A stretch of DNA of 64,000 bases from JACADW01 sp963747985 (lineage in GTDB: Bacteria > Acidobacteriota > UBA6911). Below the pieces are notes generated by a model that saw only the letters and a program-made list of their open reading frames with translations, was not told where the DNA came from and made no database searches. Positions 28,006-35,789 of this stretch are shown here, one piece after another (within the stretch, counting starts at the first letter, position 1; each line of letters opens with the position of its first letter). A program made the translations under genes and the position numbers. The stretch is taken from NCBI GenBank assembly GCA_963747985.1, contig CAVVHG010000001.1, positions 496,001-560,000 of the forward strand. Reading direction: 5' to 3'.

Positions 28006-29901
28006 GTGAGTGGTCAAGAGGAGTCTTTACCGACCAACTGGAATGGAGTGGGCAATGGAGACCATGCTGCAGCTCTCGACGTGCGCATAGTGAGTAAGCC
28101 GGCCAACCTGGGCCGGTTGGTGAGAAGACCGGTCATCGTCGGCGTGTTCGCGGCGCTCGCCGCGGTCGCTGTCGCCGCCGCGGCGGACGCACCACGCCGG
28201 CCGAACATCGTCATCATCCTCGGCGATGACATGGGGTTCGCCGACATGGGCTCGTTCGGCAGCGAGATCAAGACGCCGAACCTCGACTCGCTGGCGAAGG
28301 ACGGCGTGCGCTTCACGACCTTTTATACCCACGCGAGCTGCTCGCCCACGCGATCGATACTGCTGAGCGGCGTGGATACGCACCTGAACGGCCTCGGCAA
28401 CATGGACGAGTGGACCGCGCCGAATCAGGTGGGCGTGGACGGCTACGAAGGGTTCCTCAACAACCGGGTGGTGACGCTGCCGCAGCTGCTCAAGGAATCC
28501 GGCTATCACACCTACATGGTCGGCAAGTGGCATATGGGGAAGTCGCCGGACCAGATCCCGGCCGCGCGCGGATTCGAGCGTGACTTCTCGCTGCTCGACG
28601 GGGCGGGCAGCTACTGGGACATGACGAATTTCACCGGCGCGTCCCCGCTGTCGGTTTTCACCGAGGACGGGCGCTACCTGACGCGGCTTCCCAAGGGCTA
28701 CTACGCGACGAAGACCTACACCGACAAGCTGATCGGATTCATCGACGCCAACCGCGGCGACGGCAAGCCCTTCTTCGCCTACGTCTCCCACCAGGCGCCG
28801 CACGATCCCTACCACCTGCCGCAGGAATGGCGCACTCGCCACGTGGGCGAGTACGACATGGGTTGGGACGCGGTGCGGCAGGCGCGGCTGAAACGGCAGA
28901 TCGAGCTCGGCATCACGCCCGCGGGCACGCAGCTTGCCGAGCGGATGTGGTTTCTGCCCGATCCCATCGTGCTCGCTCCGGCGACCAGGGCAATTCTCGG
29001 CAAGAAGATGGAGCTCTACAGGGGCATGATGGAGAACATGGACTTTCACGTCGGCCGGCTCATCGACCACCTCAAGGAGATCGGCGAGTACGAGAACACG
29101 ATTTTCATCGTCTTCGGCGACAACGGCGCCGAGGGGACCGACCTCTTCGAAATGATCGCGGGTTCGCCCGGCTCGCGTGACTACCTCTTCGCGGCGATCA
29201 AGTGGTCGCAGACCCATCCCAACGCGTGGGGCGACCCGGGCTCCTACGTCTCCTACGGCCCGATGTGGGCGCAGGTGTCTATGACGCCCTTCAGCCAGTA
29301 CAAAGGCTGGCTCGCGGAAGGCGGCATCCGGAACGCGCTCGTCGTCAGCGGACCGGCCGTCAAGCGGCCCAAGGGGAGCATCAACCACGGGCTGATGCAC
29401 GTGTCCGACCTCATGCCGACGCTGCTCGAAATCGCCGGCACCAGCTATCCGAAGAGCCACGAGGGGCACGATCTGCCCCCGCTCATGGGCAAGTCCTGGG
29501 GCCCGGTGCTGGCGGGGCAGGCGGAGTCGCCCCGCACGGAGCAGGACTACCTCGCCTGGGAAATCTTCGGCAACCGCGCCGTGCGGCAGGGGGAGTGGAA
29601 GCTCCGTTGGGAATACAAGCCGTTCGGCAAGGGTGACTGGGAGCTTTTCAACCTCGCCGCTGATCCCGGCGAGCGAAAGGACCTCGCCGCGGAGCGGCCC
29701 GACAAGTTGCAGGCGCTGGTCGCGCTCTGGGACAGCTATGTCCGGACGAACAACGTGGTTCTGCCGAGCCGCTCCCCGTTCGAGACGATGGAAGACCAGC
29801 TCCCGCAGCGCGTCCCGGTCGACGCCGGCTACCCGCCGCTCGTCAACAAGCGCCAGTTCGTGCCCCCCAAGGACATGATGGCTGAGCCCAAGAAGCATTG
29901 A
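28006..29901 (+). CDS. Arylsulfatase (formylglycine-dependent)
   Basis: A 631-residue type I sulfatase. It hydrolyses sulfate esters with a formylglycine made from Cys112 in SCSPTRS (C-x-P-x-R). The metal-binding NIVIILGDDMGFADMGSFG is at residues 67-85, and GKWHMGK plus the FGDNGAEGTDLFE segment complete the active site. A membrane or signal segment occupies residues ~42-62 (PVIVGVFAALAAVAVAAAADA), so it is exported or anchored. The GTG at 28006 is preferred because GAGGAA lies upstream; the frame stays open to 27958. Third-position GC looks higher than in neighbouring accessory genes. No formylglycine-generating enzyme is in the window. Confidence 0.92.
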   Translation: MSGQEESLPTNWNGVGNGDHAAALDVRIVSKPANLGRLVRRPVIVGVFAALAAVAVAAAADAPRRPNIVIILGDDMGFADMGSFGSEIKTPNLDSLAKDGVRFTTFYTHASCSPTRSILLSGVDTHLNGLGNMDEWTAPNQVGVDGYEGFLNNRVVTLPQLLKESGYHTYMVGKWHMGKSPDQIPAARGFERDFSLLDGAGSYWDMTNFTGASPLSVFTEDGRYLTRLPKGYYATKTYTDKLIGFIDANRGDGKPFFAYVSHQAPHDPYHLPQEWRTRHVGEYDMGWDAVRQARLKRQIELGITPAGTQLAERMWFLPDPIVLAPATRAILGKKMELYRGMMENMDFHVGRLIDHLKEIGEYENTIFIVFGDNGAEGTDLFEMIAGSPGSRDYLFAAIKWSQTHPNAWGDPGSYVSYGPMWAQVSMTPFSQYKGWLAEGGIRNALVVSGPAVKRPKGSINHGLMHVSDLMPTLLEIAGTSYPKSHEGHDLPPLMGKSWGPVLAGQAESPRTEQDYLAWEIFGNRAVRQGEWKLRWEYKPFGKGDWELFNLAADPGERKDLAAERPDKLQALVALWDSYVRTNNVVLPSRSPFETMEDQLPQRVPVDAGYPPLVNKRQFVPPKDMMAEPKKH

Positions 29902-29964
29902 GCGTCGCCGACCCGAGTACTAACGAAGCGGGATGGAGAGATCCCGGAAACTGAAGGAGGTCCG

Positions 29965-31005
29965 ATGAAAACGGTTGCTTGCTTGCGGTTGGTCGTTACA
30001 ACGATGCTCGCCATGGGCGCGTTCTGTCCACAGCAGACTCTGGCCCAGGTCCCGGCGCGCTTCTACTGGAAGACTCTGTCGAATGCAAATGCGGTGCCGC
30101 TTATAGTCGAATCGCTGAGCGGCAACACGAACCCGTTCGACCCTGCTCATACCGTGCTGGCCGGAGCGAACCTCGACGCTACATTGGTTCTGGCGGGTTA
30201 TGCGCGCACCTTCACTCTGTTCGATCGCTCTGCCATGGCTGCGGTCATCGTCCCCATGGGGCGGATCTCAGGCGGGGGCACGGTGGGCGGCAAGTCGTTC
30301 AATCAATCGACCAGCGGGTTCGGCGATCCGATGCTCGAGTTCGACCTCAATGTCATCGGCCCGCGGGCGCAGAAGAACATCCCCGACATGCTGCGCTATG
30401 AGCCGAAGTTCTCTGTCGACGTGCTGGCGGATCTGGCGTTTCCGGTCGGCGAGTACAACAGCAGCCAGGCCCTGAATCTCGGGCAGAACCGCTGGTATGG
30501 ACGCGTGGGCGTCCCCATCCTCTGGCAGCTCGGCCCGTGGGTGCCGGGCCGGCGCACGACCCTGGAATTCCTGCCCGCCGTGTGGTTGTTCGGCACCAAC
30601 GACAACTATGTCGGGCAGAAGATGAAGACCGATCCGATGTTCCAGCTGGACGCGCACCTGACGCGCGACTTCACCGAGCACTTCTGGGCTGCGCTCGACG
30701 GGGCCTGGTACACCGGCGGCCAGGCGACCATCAACGGCGTCGCGGGGGAGAAGCTCAACAACCTCGGCTTCGGATTCACGGTGGGGTACCAGATCAACGA
30801 CAACCTGGGCCTCACCTGCGGCTACAAGTCGACCGTTAACGACGGCGCTCCCGGGGACCTTCGCATGGACCGTTTCATGGTCTCGCTGGTATACGGATGG
30901 CACCCGCTCGTGGAAGGCGCCAAACGGCTTGAAGAAACCGTAGTAGTCATGACTGCCTCCGGTGCAGTAGTCGAGGAGGGCCAGGAACTACCCGTGGACT
31001 GCTGA
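29965..31005 (+). CDS. Outer membrane protein, phenol-MetA transporter family
   Basis: A 346-residue protein with a signal peptide (MKTVACLRLVVTTMLAMGAF...LAQ) and a beta-barrel pattern: GFGDPMLEFDLNVIG, LADLAFPVGEYNSSQALNLGQNRW and LNNLGFGFTVGYQINDNLGL. This matches my memory of the 'MetA-pathway of phenol degradation' outer membrane family, thought to move hydrophobic substrates. AGGAGG sits seven bases before the ATG. It follows the sulfatase by 63 bases, suggesting uptake of a sulfated or aromatic compound as a shared task. Confidence 0.78.
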   Translation: MKTVACLRLVVTTMLAMGAFCPQQTLAQVPARFYWKTLSNANAVPLIVESLSGNTNPFDPAHTVLAGANLDATLVLAGYARTFTLFDRSAMAAVIVPMGRISGGGTVGGKSFNQSTSGFGDPMLEFDLNVIGPRAQKNIPDMLRYEPKFSVDVLADLAFPVGEYNSSQALNLGQNRWYGRVGVPILWQLGPWVPGRRTTLEFLPAVWLFGTNDNYVGQKMKTDPMFQLDAHLTRDFTEHFWAALDGAWYTGGQATINGVAGEKLNNLGFGFTVGYQINDNLGLTCGYKSTVNDGAPGDLRMDRFMVSLVYGWHPLVEGAKRLEETVVVMTASGAVVEEGQELPVDC

Positions 31006-31086
31006 CTTGAGGGAAAAGTGAGCCTTTAAAGAAAGCCCGGTAGGAATAATCCTATCGATGCATTGAATACCTGGAGAGGAGGACAC

Positions 31087-32517
31087 ATGACCGGCAGGAA
31101 ACAACAACAGAAGAGGGGCACATCCGGCCCGAAGCCGGCGTCACCCGAGGCACGCGCTATCGGGACCTACGCGGAGCGGTACGCCGCGGGGAAGGCGCTG
31201 CGAGAAGCCTGTCCCCGCAGCGCGCACGCGATCTGGAAAGCCCCCGCCGGCCGGCCGGACGCGGTCGAATTGATTCTGAGGGCCGAGAAAGGGCGGGTGC
31301 CCGACCTGCTCCCCCTCCGCCACGGCCGCATGGTTCGCTCCGCGTTCACGTTTTACCGCGGGGCGGCCCTCACGATGGCCTCCGACCTTGCATCGACGCC
31401 GTCCTCCGGGGTCCACGTCCAGTGCTGCGGGGACGCCCACCTCTGTAACTTCGGCGGCTTTGCCACGCCCGAAAGGCGTGTCATCTTTGCCATCAACGAT
31501 CTCGACGAAACCCTTCCGGCGCCCTGGGAGTGGGACGTCAAGCGCCTCGCGGCAAGCTTCGTGGTGGCCTGCCGCGATAACGGCCTGAGAGACGCTACTG
31601 CCAAGGACGTGGCAATGACCTGCGTCCGCTCCTACCGCGAGTCGATGGCGGAGTTCAGCCGGATGAAGACGCTGGAACTGTGGTACTTCGCGATCGGGGC
31701 GGACGAACTGGTGGCGAGCATCAAGGACCCCGAGTTCCGCCGGCGGGCCCTGCAACGCCTTCAGAAGGAACGGGCGCGCAGCGTCGCCGAGGACATCTTT
31801 CCGAAGCTGGTGGAGCACAAGGGGGAACTGCCCATCATCAAGGACCAGCTCCCGACGATTTTCCACGCCGAAGGTCATACGCCGGGGGAGATCCATAAGT
31901 TCGTCAGAGACGCGCTCGCCGGGTACCGCGACACCCTTTCGACCTCCCACCAGTCCCTGCTGGACCGATACGGCTCCGGGACGCGGCCGTCAAGGTCGTG
32001 GGGATCGGCAGCGTCGGAACCGTCTGTTTTGTGCTCCTCTATATGGCCGGCGAAGGGGACCCCCTTTTCCTCCAGGTCAAGGAGGCCCGCGCCTCGGTGC
32101 TGGAGCCGTACGCGGGCGCGAGCGTCTTCCCCAACCACGGCCAGCGCGTCGTGCACGGCTACCGGCTCATGCAGCCGGCCAGCGACATGTTCCTCGGCTG
32201 GACCAGGGGCGCCCTGGGGCGCCACTTCTTCATCCGCCAGCTTAGGGACATCAAGATCAGCGTCCGCGTTGAGACCTTCGGCGCCCCCGAGATGGACTTG
32301 TACGCCACCTGGTGCGGCAGGGCGCTCGCGCTCTCCCACGCCCGCTCCGGAAGCTCGATCACGCTCAGCGGGTACATGGGCAAGAGCGACGCCTTCGACC
32401 GGGCGATAGCGGCCTTTTCGATGGCCTACGCCGACCAGAACGAGAAGGACCACACCGCCCTCGCCGCGCGCGGTCCGCAAGGGCAAGGTGAAGGCGGTCT
32501 TCGAAGAGGCAAGGTGA
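31087..32517 (+). pseudogene. DUF2252 protein, two frameshifts
   Basis: DUF2252 proteins are ~450 residues with a kinase-like fold. The first frame covers most of it, with VQCCGDAHLCNFGGFATPERR and FAINDLDETLPAPWEWDVKR as the hallmark motifs, ending near SHQSLLDRYG. The second frame takes over near 31990 (GSVGTVCFVLLYMAGEGDPL, HGQRVVHGYRLMQPASD). The true C terminus AVRKGKVKAVFEEAR is in a third frame after about 32465, stopping at 32517. Start ATG at 31087 follows GAGAGGAGG. The biochemical role of the family is not established. Confidence 0.78.
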
Positions 32518-32599
32518 ACCTTGATGCAGAAATCTGTCGTATACCCGGTGATTCAGGCAAACCAATTGCGAAAATCCGGCACCTGAGCCGGTCTCCAAA

Positions 32600-33040
32600 A
32601 TGCTGCCGAACGACCAGAGAAGTCTTATGAGACGGGAAACAGCGGGAGCCGCAACCGCAAGTTCGCCAAATGACCGCACAGCAATGGCAAAGCTCCGGAC
32701 TCAGCTCGCGCTCGACCGGACCACACTGGCCTGGATCCGGACCACACTGACGTTTGCCACCTTTGGTTTTGGCATGGTTGGGTTCTTCCGGACTTTCCGG
32801 GAGAGATCCGTAACTCCCGAATCGGTTCGTCTGCATGAGAATGCCATCCGGTTTGGTGTTGCGCTTATCATTCTGGGCACTGTGGCCACAATATTGGCGG
32901 GCGTTTCGCATTGGCTGACGTTGCGGAGACTTCGCCGGAACGAGGCGGTAGTCCTTACACCGTGGCCTTTGAGTATCACGGTTGCCATGCTGCTGGCCAT
33001 TGTCGGGCTGGTTTTGTTATACAGCTTGTTCTCCCGGTAA
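32600..33040 (+). CDS. DUF202 (YidH-like) membrane protein
   Basis: A 146-residue inner membrane protein with the DUF202 signature LRTQLALDRTTLAWIRTTLTFATFGFGM followed by two more helices (residues ~85-105 and ~122-142). The signature begins near residue 32. An in-frame ATG at 32627 is an equally possible start. Its function is unknown. It is the last gene of the island, 83 bases after the DUF2252 stop. Confidence 0.78.
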   Translation: MLPNDQRSLMRRETAGAATASSPNDRTAMAKLRTQLALDRTTLAWIRTTLTFATFGFGMVGFFRTFRERSVTPESVRLHENAIRFGVALIILGTVATILAGVSHWLTLRRLRRNEAVVLTPWPLSITVAMLLAIVGLVLLYSLFSR

Positions 33041-33439
33041 TAGAACGTATTGAGCGGACATGCGAGAGCGCCCTGCCGCAGAGCCGGGGTCTGACATACC
33101 ATGAGCGGCAGGTTCGGGGCGGTGGGCGCCCCTGGTATTGGAAGACGGAAGCGAAGGCTGTTTGTGCCCCGCCGGAATTGCTGACCGGCATCAAAGGCCG
33201 AATCGAAGGAGGCGGCGCCGTCATCGCCGGACCGCGCCAGCCTCCAGGAGGGAATCCACCATGCGCTCCGAAATGCTCTCAGATACCACGAAGGATTTTT
33301 CCTAGCGAGGAATGGACGCGGCGGACGAAAGGAAGAAGAGCAACGCCGTGATTGGCGAGCTCTCCGTGACATTCTCAAGGCGCACGGAGTCATCCTTCCT
33401 TCAGTCGCCAGTTGACGCGCGACGAACATATCGATTCCC
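33041..33439. other. Non-coding end of island
   Basis: No supportable gene on either strand between the DUF202 stop and the right att-like repeat. The open frames here lack family features and ribosome sites. It may hold eroded sequence from the island's recombination module. Confidence 0.4.
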
Positions 33440-33648
33440 CAACCGTTGTCTCGGATCTCCGCCGACAAGAAGGCCAGTCGGACCTGTTCCGCCCTCTGTT
33501 TCAGCCTGCGACGGGCAAGGTCATGGGCAAAGTCATGCCTTTGTTGATGGTGTGCGAAAAGTTGGAGTCCTGTAAGTCGTTGATTCTAAATGGTGCCGAA
33601 GGGGGGGGTCGAACCCCCATGACCTTGCGGTCGCGGGATTTTGAGTCC
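33440..33648. repeat. Right att-like repeat overlapping intact tRNA-Leu
   Basis: Positions 33580-33648 match 24317-24385 exactly. The flank 33440-33579 is loosely similar to 24181-24316, including the GTCTCGGAT...TCCGC...GACAAGAAGGCC stretch and a GGGCAAGGTC/GGGCAAAGTC pair at 33513/33525. Perfect identity ends in the anticodon stem, where integrases commonly cross over. The region translates on the + strand to GKVMGKVMP next to the tRNA, possibly the 3' end of a lost integrase. Confidence 0.75.
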
Positions 33649-33677
33649 CGTGCGTCTGCCAGTTCCGCCACTTCGGC
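33591..33677 (-). tRNA. tRNA-Leu (anticodon CAA), CCA encoded
   Basis: Read on the minus strand, the acceptor stem is GCCGAAG with CTTCGGC followed by A-CCA. The anticodon stem is CGGGA/TCCCG around loop CTCAAAA, giving anticodon CAA (leucine, UUG). A long variable arm and the T arm GGGGG-TTCGACC-CCCCC follow, as expected for a class II tRNA. A -35/-10 pair lies just upstream. It is the intact member of the duplicated att-like pair. Confidence 0.95.
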
Positions 33678-33693
33678 TCAGTGCGAGGGCGTA

Positions 33694-33723
33694 ATCATAG
33701 TGCGATCCTCACGTCACAGTCAA
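33694..33723 (-). promoter_or_regulatory. Promoter of tRNA-Leu
   Basis: On the minus strand TTGACT (33723-33718) and TATGAT (33699-33694) are separated by 18 bases. They would start transcription about ten bases before the tRNA. Strong sigma-70-type match. Confidence 0.7.
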
Positions 33724-33804
33724 ATGAAGTGAGGACCGTGAAGCATCGCTGCTCCGCGGAGGACGGCGTCCGCGCCCATTTTCCTGACTGATTAGTCCTA
33801 ATTT

Positions 33805-33833
33805 TTGCTTCGGGGGCGCGGATGGGTTATAAT
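33805..33833 (+). promoter_or_regulatory. Promoter of the carD gene
   Basis: TTGCTT at 33805 and a perfect TATAAT at 33828 with 17-base spacing, about 20 bases before the carD start. It faces away from the tRNA-Leu promoter. Confidence 0.75.
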
Positions 33834-33853
33834 TACTGGGTTCCGGAGGTATT

Positions 33854-34372
33854 ATGGATTTCCGCATTGGAGACAAAGTCGTCTATCCGAACCACGGAGT
33901 GGGCATAATCGAAGAGGTAAGCCAGCGCTTGGTCAACGGCGTGCCTGAAGATTTTTATATGCTGAGAATACACTCCAACGCTTCCATCGTGATGGTGCCC
34001 ACCGGCAACGTCAAGAGCGTCGGTCTTCGGCGCATCATCAAGAAAGCCGACGTCGAAGGCCTCTTCAGGATGCTGGAGGAGGACTTCTTCGAGCCCGAAG
34101 CGGATTGGAAGGATCGCTACAAAGAACACTGCGAGAAAATGCGGACCGGGTCCATCTTTCAGGTGGCCGAGGTGCTCAAGAACCTCGTGTACCTCAGCCT
34201 GCGCAAGAGTCTTTCGTTCCGGGAAAAACGGATGCTGGACCGCGCCAGGCAGTTGATCGTTACCGAAGTGGCTACTGTGCGCGGCTTGAGCGAAAAGGTG
34301 GTCGAGGACCACATCGATCGCGCCCTGGCCGAGGCTTATGAACGCTCGGTGAAAGCGTCCGCCTCAGCCTGA
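33854..34372 (+). CDS. carD: CarD family RNA polymerase-binding regulator
   Basis: A 172-residue protein. Residues 1-65 form the CarD/TRCF RNA polymerase interaction domain (FRIGDKVVYPNHGVGIIEE), and the rest is a helical DNA-contacting domain (FQVAEVLKNLVYLSLRKSLSF). CarD binds the polymerase beta subunit and stabilises open promoter complexes, often at rRNA and essential promoters. The length and layout fit the short CarD/CdnL type. It has a consensus promoter and GGAGG before the ATG. The CNNM-type gene starts 14 bases later. Confidence 0.92.
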   Translation: MDFRIGDKVVYPNHGVGIIEEVSQRLVNGVPEDFYMLRIHSNASIVMVPTGNVKSVGLRRIIKKADVEGLFRMLEEDFFEPEADWKDRYKEHCEKMRTGSIFQVAEVLKNLVYLSLRKSLSFREKRMLDRARQLIVTEVATVRGLSEKVVEDHIDRALAEAYERSVKASASA

Positions 34373-34385
34373 TGCACGACGAGCC

Positions 34386-35681
34386 TTGATACTCTACCTG
34401 GTACCCCTCGTCTTCTTCCTGCTGCTTTCCGTCTTCTTCTCAGGATCCGAGACGGCTTTCATGGCGGTAGACCGCCTGAAGCTCAAGGTCCTCGCAGAGG
34501 CCGGTGACAAGACGGCCGCGTCCATCAAGGAGATCGTGTCCAACTCCGACAGGCTCCTCGGTGTGATCCTGCTCGGGAACACCATATCCAACATAGGCGC
34601 CGCCAGCATAGTCACGTTCCTGGTCACAAGCTACGTCCCGCGGGATCGCGTTGAGACGGCAGGGATTATGTCTACGATCGTCCTTACCCTGGTCGTCCTG
34701 ATTTTCTGCGAACTCTCCCCGAAAATGCTTGCAGCCGCCCACTCCGAGGCCCTCTGCCGGAAGCTTGTCGGGCCGGTTCGCGTCTCCATGTGGCTGCTGT
34801 CGCCCTTCGCCAGGCTTGCCGGGCGGCTTGCCAACGTGATCGTCCGCCTGGCCGGCATGTCGGGGCCGGCGAGCCCATTCGCCCACGCGTTGAGCGAGGA
34901 GGAGATCCGCGCCATCATCGAGGGTTCCACCGCCGCCACGATCGCCGAGGAAAAGAAGGAGATGCTCGCAAACGTCTTCGAGATCGGCGCGACACGCGTC
35001 CGCAGCGTGATGATCCCGAGAATGGAGGTGACCGCCGTAGAGGTCGACAGCCCGGTCCGCGAGATCATCGAACTGGTGCAGAAGACCAACTACTCGAGGA
35101 TCCCCGTCTACAGGCAGAAATTCGACAACATCCTGGGGATTCTAAACGTCAAGGACCTGCTGCAGAGACTGGGCGACGAAGCGGGAATCAACCTCAAGCT
35201 CATGCTCAGGCCGGCACATTTCGTCCCCGACATGGCCACACTGGAGGCGGTCCTGCGTCAGATGCAGTCGATGCACCTTCACATGGCCGTGGTCGTCGAC
35301 GAATTCGGCGGCGTGGAAGGTATCGTGACGCTCGAGGATCTGCTCGAAGAGATCGTGGGCGAGATCCGCGACGAGCACGACATGGAAACGGAGTCGGTGC
35401 GCGAACTGGGCCCGAACCTCTACTCCGTGGCGGGAAACCTTCCCGTAAAGGACTTCAACCGGCTGTTCGACATCGAGATCCCCGAGTCGCCGGACTACGC
35501 GACTATCGTCGGGTTCCTGCAAGCCCGGACCGGACGGCTGCTCCAGGAGGGTGAATCGATCCGGTACAAGAAGCTCGCCTTCTCGATCGAGAAGGTGGAG
35601 GGATTCAAGGCCGTCTCCGTGCGGGTCCGGTTCCCGCCAGCGAAAACCGCTGATGCGGGCTCACCAGCACAGAAGATGTGA
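34386..35681 (+). CDS. CNNM/CorC (HlyC) family membrane protein with CBS pair
   Basis: A 431-residue protein. Residues 1-190 are a DUF21/CNNM membrane domain with three or four helices (FFSGSETAFMAVDRLKLK). It is followed by two CBS domains (MIPRMEVTAVEVDSPVREI; HMAVVVDEFGGVEGIVTLEDLLEEIVGEI) and a C-terminal CorC/transporter-associated domain (VKDFNRLFDIEIPESPDYAT). Family members handle Mg2+ or Co2+ efflux. The start is TTG at 34386; an ATG at 34373 in another frame is quickly closed. Probably co-transcribed with carD. Confidence 0.88.
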   Translation: MILYLVPLVFFLLLSVFFSGSETAFMAVDRLKLKVLAEAGDKTAASIKEIVSNSDRLLGVILLGNTISNIGAASIVTFLVTSYVPRDRVETAGIMSTIVLTLVVLIFCELSPKMLAAAHSEALCRKLVGPVRVSMWLLSPFARLAGRLANVIVRLAGMSGPASPFAHALSEEEIRAIIEGSTAATIAEEKKEMLANVFEIGATRVRSVMIPRMEVTAVEVDSPVREIIELVQKTNYSRIPVYRQKFDNILGILNVKDLLQRLGDEAGINLKLMLRPAHFVPDMATLEAVLRQMQSMHLHMAVVVDEFGGVEGIVTLEDLLEEIVGEIRDEHDMETESVRELGPNLYSVAGNLPVKDFNRLFDIEIPESPDYATIVGFLQARTGRLLQEGESIRYKKLAFSIEKVEGFKAVSVRVRFPPAKTADAGSPAQKM

Positions 35682-35705
35682 GACCGTCGGCAGGATCTCG
35701 TGTGC

Positions 35706-35757
35706 GGCGGCTTTTCAAGCCGCCGGGGCGTCTTGTGGGGCGGGTTTCAAACCCGCC
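35706..35757. repeat. Two REP-like hairpins between convergent genes
   Basis: GGCGGCTT-TTC-AAGCCGCC (35706-35724) and GGCGGGTTTCAAACCCGCC (35739-35757). They lie between the 3' ends of the CNNM gene and hemL and could terminate both. Confidence 0.6.
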
Positions 35758-35789
35758 ACCACATGGGCCCCGCGTGTTGACTGGTAGAC

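Noticed and set aside
28027..29898. 623-codon minus-strand open frame antisense to the sulfatase
   Set aside because: It mirrors the whole sulfatase gene in a high-GC region. The translation is rich in Arg/His/Val with no family motif, while the plus frame has the full sulfatase signature.
33412..33732. 106-codon plus-strand protein reading through the tRNA
   Set aside because: The sequence GAEGGGRTPMTLRSRDFESR is a translation of the antisense tRNA-Leu, a common annotation artefact. Only the part left of the tRNA might be an integrase remnant.
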